Shown: positions 8,780-16,254 of the stretch, in pieces
Position numbering within the stretch: position 1 is the stretch's first letter
Layout of the letters: the number at the start of each line of letters is the position of its first letter
Source: Sulfurimonas sp.
GTDB lineage: Bacteria; Campylobacterota; Campylobacteria; Campylobacterales; Sulfurimonadaceae
NCBI GenBank assembly: GCA_027064515.1
Contig: JAMOPL010000054.1
Location: 1-54,316 of the forward strand
DNA: 54,316 bases
Direction of reading: 5' to 3'
Translations under genes and position numbers: made by a program
The notes under the pieces: model-generated
Seen by the model: only the letters and a program-made list of their open reading frames with translations
Told to the model about the DNA's origin: nothing
Databases searched by the model: none

Positions 8780-8790
8780 AACTTATGCTT

Positions 8791-10287
8791 TTACTTAAGG
8801 TACTTATGATTCTTTGTATCTTTAAATAAATATTCACAAGCCTGACATATTGAATTATACTCTTTTGGTAATTCAATATGTTCTGCCATTTTTGTATGAA
8901 TCTCACCCAATGTCATAGTATATAAAGCTTTTATAGGTAAATGTTTTTCTGCATTACTAATAATTTTAGCTACTGATGATTTATGAACATTACCAAATGC
9001 CAACCCATGAATATCTTTGTTGAATCCACAACATGGGAACACATCACCATTTGGTTCAACCGTAAACCAGTTAGTTGGCTTACAAGAACCTATCTTTTCT
9101 GCTGGAATCATCGATGGGTCTTTTGATTGATTCTCTTTCCATCTTCCAACACTTGAAAGAGAAGATCGTACAACAAGATTATACCAACTACTATCTACAC
9201 CATTTTCAGCTAAGTATTTTTTAAAATCATCTACTAAATATGCATGTCCCTCTCTATACTCAAAATCAACTCTTAGTTTATGTCCAAAAATATTATGATT
9301 TGCTATTATTATATTTCGATGATGACTCCAATCTAAAAATTCTCTATGAAATTCACCAGCACTAATACCTAAAAAACCTACTCCTGGTTTAAACCCAATA
9401 CTATTTAATTCATTTAGTGTATCAGTAGCACCTTTTAATGTTTTACCCCAATAACCATTAGTTGTAATATTTATTTTTGTATACCCTAAATCTGTTGCTT
9501 TTTTAATCATTGCATTGATAATATCAGGGAATAACATTGGCTCTCCACCTGTTAAACCTAATGTTTTAATTCCATACTTATAAGCCTGAGTAATAACTTT
9601 TAAAGCAACTTTTTTATCTATAAAACCTTGCTCTTTATTACTTGATGAATTATAACAATGCTTACAAAATATATTACATTTATAACTGACTCTAAAATTT
9701 AAATGCTGAGGTTTATACTCAACTTTTTTTACATTTAGTACAGATGAACTACATGCCATATTTTTATTATTTTGCATAACTTTTATTAATATTTCTATAT
9801 CACTAAATAAATCACTCTTTTTAAAATTTAAAATAGCAGACAACACTTTATCATTATTAAAATTTTTAAAATTTCCTAAATCTATAGAACACCAAACATT
9901 GCCCCATGTTCTTGCTTTTAAAGATAATCTTTTAGGCAGATTAAATCCATATCTATTAAAAGCAGTTGTATAGTCCTCTTCATCCATTTTTATAGTTTGG
10001 TATTTATCATCTATTAGCTTATATTTAACAAAACCTATATGTAAATTTGTTAAACCAACCTCTATATGAAATAAAAAATCATTATCTCCAAAATCAAAAT
10101 AAGCACCAAACATCTGAATATTTGAAGATTCATCAAACCAATTTGAACACTTTTGTAAATCATAAAGATATGTTCTGTTTGTCTCTTTATTCATTTTATT
10201 ATTTATAGGTATCATCCCATAATCTAATAAACTATTCTCAATTAAACTAAAAAAATCAAATAAAACTTTTCCTCTAAAATTTTTCAT
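8791..10287 (-). CDS. Radical SAM enzyme with SPASM-like C-terminus and novel N-terminal domain
   Basis: 498 residues. Residues 200-380 are a radical SAM barrel with CNIFCKHC (Cys204, 208, 211) binding the SAM cluster and GGEP at 247-250. The C-terminal part has Cys402, a CC pair at 419-420 and Cys481/Cys484, consistent with one auxiliary Fe-S cluster as in SPASM/twitch enzymes that modify peptides. Residues about 38-140 form a domain without a family I recognise. It is clearly homologous to the C-terminus of the next protein upstream: both share a LHIGFVKY segment, a FGD with HIEV, and RTWG followed by WCS. It starts 1 bp after that gene's stop with an AAGGGG Shine-Dalgarno. A carbon-centred modification of a peptide or small substrate is likely; the target is unknown. 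Confidence 0.8.
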   Translation of the reverse strand: MKNFRGKVLFDFFSLIENSLLDYGMIPINNKMNKETNRTYLYDLQKCSNWFDESSNIQMFGAYFDFGDNDFLFHIEVGLTNLHIGFVKYKLIDDKYQTIKMDEEDYTTAFNRYGFNLPKRLSLKARTWGNVWCSIDLGNFKNFNNDKVLSAILNFKKSDLFSDIEILIKVMQNNKNMACSSSVLNVKKVEYKPQHLNFRVSYKCNIFCKHCYNSSSNKEQGFIDKKVALKVITQAYKYGIKTLGLTGGEPMLFPDIINAMIKKATDLGYTKINITTNGYWGKTLKGATDTLNELNSIGFKPGVGFLGISAGEFHREFLDWSHHRNIIIANHNIFGHKLRVDFEYREGHAYLVDDFKKYLAENGVDSSWYNLVVRSSLSSVGRWKENQSKDPSMIPAEKIGSCKPTNWFTVEPNGDVFPCCGFNKDIHGLAFGNVHKSSVAKIISNAEKHLPIKALYTMTLGEIHTKMAEHIELPKEYNSICQACEYLFKDTKNHKYLK

Positions 10288-10288
10288 C

Positions 10289-13200
10289 TTATACCCCTTG
10301 TTTTTTATTTACAATTAATTGTAAAACATTTTTATTAAAATCACTATTTTCAAAATCTATCATTGCTCTATAATTTTGAGCCTTTGTTAAGTCAATAAGT
10401 GATGTATAATCATAACTACACCATTTTAATCCCCATGTTCTTTTTGCTAAAACAACATTTTCACCAAATATATTTTTATATCTATTTGTAACATTTTCTA
10501 CATCAGAATCGCTCATTGCTGTAACATGATAAAGTCCATTTAACATATTATACTTTACAAATCCAATATGTAAATTTTGTGTTGCTACTTCAATATGTAG
10601 AAGATACTCCATATCTCCGAAAAAGTAAAAACTACCAAAAAGTTGTTTTCTTGGTAAAGATTCCACTTTATCAAAATTATTAAACCATCTTTTACAATAT
10701 TCATAATTATAAATATATGTATCATTCCCTGTCATTTTTATATCTTCATTTACATTAAAGATTTTATAATTTTTCAAAATAACTTTATTCATAGACTCAA
10801 AAAATTTCATAAGTAATGAAGCTCTCAAACTAGTAAATGTTTTATACTCATTTTTAACTTTTTCAAAATCTTTCTTACTTGAATCATTTTTATCCAGAGA
10901 TATATCTAGTGGCTTATTATGTTCATACTCATCAAGAGTTACCATAGCATTGTATAGTTTCACTTTATCTTTTTCAAGATTATATGAAAGAATTTTTGAA
11001 TCATACTTACTATCATCTTTTAATTTTAAGATTCTATCAGATACACGACCTAAGTAAAGATAAGCACTACCTATGATAAATAGTAAATCACCACCTTTTA
11101 ATTCATCATACAATGAGTGTGCTAACTCATCTAAATCATCACTATGATTAACAAATATGTTTTGATTTTTTAAGTCGTCTTTTACATAATTCATAAAATT
11201 ACCCGTTGTATAAAGCCTACTAATATCACTATCATTTATCATTTTTGCTAATTCAGAATGTGATTCTTTTGTCCAATCGGTGTCTTTTTTAGTTGAAATT
11301 CCACCAACAAGAGCTACTATTTTTCCTTTGATTTTAAAGTTTTTCATATCTCTAAATGCAGACCTCATACCATGGATTCCACCTCTTCTACTTTGATCAT
11401 AAAAATCAACCTTACCAGATTTTTTTTCTATTTTCAAGATTCTGCCCATTGTTTCAAATGGGATTAAACCTCTATAATCATTAGAGGCTTTTTGAATATC
11501 ATAACCCATCTCTTTAACTACCAATAAAATTCCAACACTAGTAAGTGGTGCATGATTCTGAAATAATGGTAAAAAATAATTTACAATCTCACCATCGATA
11601 GAAGCTTCTATATCCCATCCATACTCCTCAGAATTAAAAACTTTTTTTATTAGATATGCTGTATCATTTTCGCTGTATCCATAAGTTAATATAGGTAGAT
11701 TTTTTCTTCTATCATCTATCGCTTTTAAAAGCAAATCGTAATGTTCAATTGTTGAGTTTAATATACATTTACCACCATCAACAAGCCCTTCAACAACAGA
11801 AGACTTTGCAATCATTATATTCTCAATAGTTTTATGCATATCCATATGATTTGGGCCTATATTTGTAAAAAAACAAAGATTTGGATTTACAATCATTGTT
11901 CTCTCTACTCTATAAACCTCATCACTCCCTACTGAAACCTCATTTATTTCAATCTTATCATCAACCTCTAAATTTATCAAAGATCTTAAAACTGGAATCT
12001 CAGTATTTGCACTGTTTAAAACACCATGTGTTTTTACTTGTTGGTTTAAAATATGATGTAATTGCACCTTTGAGCCTGTTTTTCCCTCTGTCCCTGTTAT
12101 TAAAACTGTATAAGGGTTATGTTCTTGCCGTACTTGAATTGAACACTGTTTAAAAGCTTCAAAACAATCTTCTACATATATTATAGGTACATCTATCAAA
12201 GGTGCATATTTTAAATCATCTATTACTACCGCTCTTATATCTCGACTTAAAACTTTTTTCAACTCTTTTGCTACATCTTTTTTATCTTTTATCCAATCTT
12301 TAATTGCCATAGAAAAATATATATTCCCTTTTGAATAAGTTCCATAAGTACCTACTCCTGTGAATCTTAACTCTTTATTAATTCCATTAATCCATTCACC
12401 ATTTGTATAGTTCACTAATCTATCAGGAGTTAAAAAAATCTCTTTATATTCATCTATTTTTTGAGTAAGTTCTTGAGCAAGTTGTAAAAACTTATCTTTA
12501 TCTTTTTGCTTCATATCTAAAATAGAGTAATTAAAAAGTTTCATATTTGGAGTTTTTATTAACTCTTTTGTTCTTTGCATCCCTTTTTTAACCTCTTCTA
12601 TCCATTGAGTATGTGAAACCTCATTATCAAGATTAGGATTCTCTAAGAGTGCTGGTGCAAAACCATTAAAAGTTAAAAGATGAGTTAGTGTTACACAAGA
12701 GAATGTTCTTGAGTTTCCATCAGGAAAAGGGTGTAAAAGTTCAAGTTCCCTAGAGACTAAGGATATAACTTTTAATTTTTCATCATCTGTTTTAGATATT
12801 TTAATATTTGTGTTGTATCTGTCAATAATATCTTCCATCTTTGATATTATCATCATCTGAACACTATGTTTTGCTTCATAAAATTCATGTAAAGTTTTCT
12901 TTCCATCTAATGCATCTTTTTGACTTTTATCAAGATTTGGGTACCAATTTCGATAGTTGATTTTTTTATCTTTTAACATAACTTTATATATCTCATCAAC
13001 ATCTAAATCATCTGCAGGTTTACCCCATAAAGAGGAATTAAAAATTGCAGTTTCATCACCACTTCTTAGTTCGAAAACCTCAACTAGATGTTCATAAGTT
13101 GTAGTTTTAGCGAAAAATGGCATCCCAGAATTTAGATATCTAATATCTCCTGGACTTGATTTTAGATTAGTTGTTTCTACATTAAGTAAACAAATCTTAT

Positions 13201-13411
13201 GTAATTCTCTTAAATATGTAGAACTTAAACCATTAGATATATCAAAATTATCAATCATAAAAGAGAATCCATTTAAAAGTGCTTGAACACTACCCCTCTC
13301 ACCAGATTCATAACCTACCCAGCCATCATATTTTTGATGAAATCTTCCATCAACAAAAAATCTCCAAAATTGAGATTTATCAAATTGTTTTAAATACTTA
13401 AATTTAGACAT
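10289..13411 (-). CDS. Fic domain / Mur-ligase-like / novel-domain fusion protein
   Basis: 1040 residues in three parts. Residues about 60-300 form a Fic domain with HPFPDGNSR (227-235), close to the HxFx(D/E)GN(G/K)R motif of AMPylating Fic proteins but with Ser in the Gly/Lys position. Residues about 335-830 resemble MurF: a TNGEW start, P-loop GTEGKTGSK (440-448), TNIGPNHMD, and YDQSRRGG (671-678) where MurF has DDSYNANP. Residues about 865-1035 repeat the domain found at the N-terminus of the adjacent radical SAM enzyme. The start has a GGGG Shine-Dalgarno. The fusion suggests ATP-dependent amide-bond formation on a substrate also handled by the radical SAM protein. The Fic part could be regulatory or nucleotidylate a partner. 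I know no described protein with this layout. Confidence 0.75.
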   Translation of the reverse strand: MSKFKYLKQFDKSQFWRFFVDGRFHQKYDGWVGYESGERGSVQALLNGFSFMIDNFDISNGLSSTYLRELHKICLLNVETTNLKSSPGDIRYLNSGMPFFAKTTTYEHLVEVFELRSGDETAIFNSSLWGKPADDLDVDEIYKVMLKDKKINYRNWYPNLDKSQKDALDGKKTLHEFYEAKHSVQMMIISKMEDIIDRYNTNIKISKTDDEKLKVISLVSRELELLHPFPDGNSRTFSCVTLTHLLTFNGFAPALLENPNLDNEVSHTQWIEEVKKGMQRTKELIKTPNMKLFNYSILDMKQKDKDKFLQLAQELTQKIDEYKEIFLTPDRLVNYTNGEWINGINKELRFTGVGTYGTYSKGNIYFSMAIKDWIKDKKDVAKELKKVLSRDIRAVVIDDLKYAPLIDVPIIYVEDCFEAFKQCSIQVRQEHNPYTVLITGTEGKTGSKVQLHHILNQQVKTHGVLNSANTEIPVLRSLINLEVDDKIEINEVSVGSDEVYRVERTMIVNPNLCFFTNIGPNHMDMHKTIENIMIAKSSVVEGLVDGGKCILNSTIEHYDLLLKAIDDRRKNLPILTYGYSENDTAYLIKKVFNSEEYGWDIEASIDGEIVNYFLPLFQNHAPLTSVGILLVVKEMGYDIQKASNDYRGLIPFETMGRILKIEKKSGKVDFYDQSRRGGIHGMRSAFRDMKNFKIKGKIVALVGGISTKKDTDWTKESHSELAKMINDSDISRLYTTGNFMNYVKDDLKNQNIFVNHSDDLDELAHSLYDELKGGDLLFIIGSAYLYLGRVSDRILKLKDDSKYDSKILSYNLEKDKVKLYNAMVTLDEYEHNKPLDISLDKNDSSKKDFEKVKNEYKTFTSLRASLLMKFFESMNKVILKNYKIFNVNEDIKMTGNDTYIYNYEYCKRWFNNFDKVESLPRKQLFGSFYFFGDMEYLLHIEVATQNLHIGFVKYNMLNGLYHVTAMSDSDVENVTNRYKNIFGENVVLAKRTWGLKWCSYDYTSLIDLTKAQNYRAMIDFENSDFNKNVLQLIVNKKQGV

Positions 13412-13422
13412 CTTACTATCCC

Positions 13423-13866
13423 CTATCTATTAATTTCTAACTTCATCTGATATGCACTATTACCATTTTTATAATAATTTTTAATATATTCAATAATTTT
13501 AAAACCATTATTAAAATAAAAATTAATTGCTCTTATATTATATGTATGAACTTCTAAAAAAATAATTTTATACCTATTGTTTATTCCAAAATTAATAATA
13601 AATTTCATTAACTCTCCACCTATTCCCTGATTTGTTTTTATTGTTGCTATTTGGTAAATTCTTAATTTTTCATCATATTTTTTCATAAATATAAAAGCTA
13701 ATAATTTTTTCTCTTTTGAGAGATAACCATATACTTGTTTTTTAAATATAACCTCTAAAAAAGCCTCTTTTGATATTAAATAATCTTCACTATCTTTAAA
13801 GTTCACTTGTTGAATATACAAAATATCATCAATATAATTTCTATTTAACAAAATAATTTCACTCAT
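13423..13866 (-). CDS. GNAT-family N-acetyltransferase
   Basis: 147 residues, the length of a single GNAT domain. The acetyl-CoA phosphate loop is visible as NQGIGGELM, followed by FLEVHTYNIRAINFYFNNGF, which is the standard beta5-alpha4 region with the NxxAxxxYxxxGF signature of RimI-like enzymes. The ATG overlaps the end of the upstream Mur/DUF2156 gene by 8 bp, and the gene ends 11 bp before the Fic fusion gene. It probably acetylates an amine on the pathway product or intermediate, but the acceptor is unknown. Confidence 0.8.
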   Translation of the reverse strand: MSEIILLNRNYIDDILYIQQVNFKDSEDYLISKEAFLEVIFKKQVYGYLSKEKKLLAFIFMKKYDEKLRIYQIATIKTNQGIGGELMKFIINFGINNRYKIIFLEVHTYNIRAINFYFNNGFKIIEYIKNYYKNGNSAYQMKLEINR

Positions 13867-16246
13867 ATTCTATACGCCCCTTATAAACTTTGTATCTATC
13901 TACTGGACGAAACATTCTTTTTGAAGCATCTAGTCCTCTGCTTATACCTACACCATCATTTATCAACTCATATTTACTATTGTCAATAATTAATTTATGT
14001 CTAATATAGGACTGAATACCTTTAAAGGAATAATTACTTTTGCCTATAAAAAAACAAAGTACTTCATCTTGTATTTCTCCTACAAATGCAAATGATATTA
14101 GCTTATTATCTTGTAAAACAACCAAACCTTTTAAATCTTCATCACTAAATTTATCAAAATTTATAATACAATTTTTTGTATATTTTTCATCACCTATATC
14201 ATCATATTTATCTTTTTGATTATTTATCCAAACATCATAAAGTTCTAAGCACTGTTTCTCATATTTTTTCGTATATGGAAGAGTTGATATATTTTCATAT
14301 TTAGACATTTGTGTCAACTGCTGTCTTAAATTTCTAAATTTACTACCCGTTAAAGTATCATACCGTTTTTGTTCATAAATATATTCTGATGCTTTATATT
14401 CAAATTTTATTTTACTATCAATGTTTTTTAGCTTTTTCACATCATCTCGATTTACCCAAGATATATTTGCTGTTTTATACCCTTTATATTTATAGATTCT
14501 TTCAAAAGCTTCTTTTTGTACCTCATCTACTAATGGTAAAGTTGGTATATACATTTGAATTCTAGGAGGATATGAACGATGAAACTTATCAAAAGAAAAT
14601 ATATTCATCACTCCATCTTTTTTATCTATGAGAATCTCTCTACTACTAGATAATGACCAAAAATATATAAATGGAAAATAATCTATCCAACCTTTTTTAT
14701 TTTCCAATCTTACTGCTCTTTTAAAATCATCTATATCTGATGGTTCAATAGTTCTTAAACCTCTTAAAGCTTTATTTTTAGTTTTCATACTATTTTGGCT
14801 TCTATGTTCTTTTATTATTATCCCATCTATCGATTTAAAATCTTTTATAAATGCTGTTAAACTACAATCAAATATTCCCTTCACTGTTACTATATCATCA
14901 TTTTGAATAGTATCTAGTATCTCATCTTCTATATTATGATAATCTATACTATGATTCTTCCAAATTGTTTTATCCTCTAAAACATTAATATGCTCACTAA
15001 ATTTTTCAACAGAAAAAATATCACGAATAGCAGATTCCTTAATTATTTTTTGAAATAATTTTTCATCTATATTTTCCATCTCTCCATCAATATAATCAAC
15101 AAATTCAGAAGTAATTAGAATTTTTTTACCATCTCTTTTTGGCTTTATATATTTCATAGTTTTAAAAAAACTTTCATACCCCTCTACTCCACCTCTATTA
15201 CATTGATCATATAAGTAAAAATGTTTTTTATCTAATTGAACTTCATATAATAATCCACTACTTTTAAAGTTCTTACAACTATAATATTCATCTGCACATT
15301 GATGAATATCAAAACCTAAATGGTAAGCACATAAGAGTACACCTAAAGAGTTTGAAACAGCATACTCTTCAAAAAATGGAACTCTATATGCTACAACTTT
15401 ATTTTCAATCTTTGCAACTACATCCCATCCAAACTCTGAATATTTTTCATATAAAACTCTGGCATTACAATCATCACCTGAACCATAAGTTAAAATATCC
15501 ACCTCTGTATATTTTTTAGCTTCTTTATATATCTTTTTATAATATCTATCATTGTATGGTAGTAGAACTTTTCCACCTTTGGGAAGGGCTGAAGCTATAA
15601 GTAATTTATATCTAATAATTCTATCTATTGTTTTAAACCGTTCAATACCCTCATGTCCAATAGATGTTAAAACAAAAATATCTGGAGAGATAAGTTTAGC
15701 TCTCCTTGTCATCTTATCTCTGTTTGAAATTGGCATCTCTTGTAGATAGAAATCTGTATCATCTTTTATAGATGCAATACCACAATAATTTGAAGCAGTA
15801 AAATTAGCACTATTTTTTCTAGTATAAATATTTTTTTGTTTTTTTGTTATATTATATAAATCTAATTTAAATCCTGTTTTCCCATAACTTCCACTCATTA
15901 AAACTTTCTTAGCCTTAGTTTTTTTACTACTGTATATTGCTAAAGCTCTCATAGCCAAATAACTACTCTCTACTCTCAAAATTGGAATCGTCGTATCTAT
16001 CTTTAAGTCTTTTTGAACAATGATAGCACTTATCCCTCTCTTTATTGCTCTTTTTATTTTATGCTCATTATTTTTATAAGCACTTTTATTTGGCCAATTA
16101 TCTGATATAACAACAAAAGCATCATTTTTTTCTAAATAATGATATGTATGATGAAACTCTATTATCTGTAAATCATCTCTTAAATTTTCCCATTTACCAT
16201 TAGTTATTTTTGCTATCTCTTTTGAATTAAATTGTAACTTATTCAT
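13859..16246 (-). CDS. Mur-ligase-like protein fused to DUF2156 aminoacyl-transferase-like domain
   Basis: 795 residues. The first about 480 resemble MurF: TNGKW near residue 15, P-loop GSYGKTGFK (119-127), LTSIGHEG, and YDQCNRGG (346-353), which parallels YDQSRRGG in the Fic fusion protein. Residues about 492-795 match the DUF2156 family (C-terminal domain of phosphatidylglycerol lysyltransferase, a double-GNAT Fem-like fold), with EYIYEQ followed by LTGSKFRNLRQQL. Members of that fold transfer aminoacyl groups from aminoacyl-tRNA. The gene follows the toroid gene by 8 bp with an AAGGA Shine-Dalgarno. One chain may therefore make one amide bond by ATP and another by tRNA. Which amino acids are used is not visible. 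Confidence 0.7.
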   Translation of the reverse strand: MNKLQFNSKEIAKITNGKWENLRDDLQIIEFHHTYHYLEKNDAFVVISDNWPNKSAYKNNEHKIKRAIKRGISAIIVQKDLKIDTTIPILRVESSYLAMRALAIYSSKKTKAKKVLMSGSYGKTGFKLDLYNITKKQKNIYTRKNSANFTASNYCGIASIKDDTDFYLQEMPISNRDKMTRRAKLISPDIFVLTSIGHEGIERFKTIDRIIRYKLLIASALPKGGKVLLPYNDRYYKKIYKEAKKYTEVDILTYGSGDDCNARVLYEKYSEFGWDVVAKIENKVVAYRVPFFEEYAVSNSLGVLLCAYHLGFDIHQCADEYYSCKNFKSSGLLYEVQLDKKHFYLYDQCNRGGVEGYESFFKTMKYIKPKRDGKKILITSEFVDYIDGEMENIDEKLFQKIIKESAIRDIFSVEKFSEHINVLEDKTIWKNHSIDYHNIEDEILDTIQNDDIVTVKGIFDCSLTAFIKDFKSIDGIIIKEHRSQNSMKTKNKALRGLRTIEPSDIDDFKRAVRLENKKGWIDYFPFIYFWSLSSSREILIDKKDGVMNIFSFDKFHRSYPPRIQMYIPTLPLVDEVQKEAFERIYKYKGYKTANISWVNRDDVKKLKNIDSKIKFEYKASEYIYEQKRYDTLTGSKFRNLRQQLTQMSKYENISTLPYTKKYEKQCLELYDVWINNQKDKYDDIGDEKYTKNCIINFDKFSDEDLKGLVVLQDNKLISFAFVGEIQDEVLCFFIGKSNYSFKGIQSYIRHKLIIDNSKYELINDGVGISRGLDASKRMFRPVDRYKVYKGRIEYE

Positions 16247-16254
16247 TTTTTTCC

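Noticed and set aside
10289-13411. Toxin-antitoxin Fic module
   Set aside because: The Fic domain is inside a long multi-domain enzyme and there is no small antitoxin-like gene with the (S/T)xxxE(G/N) inhibitory helix next to it.
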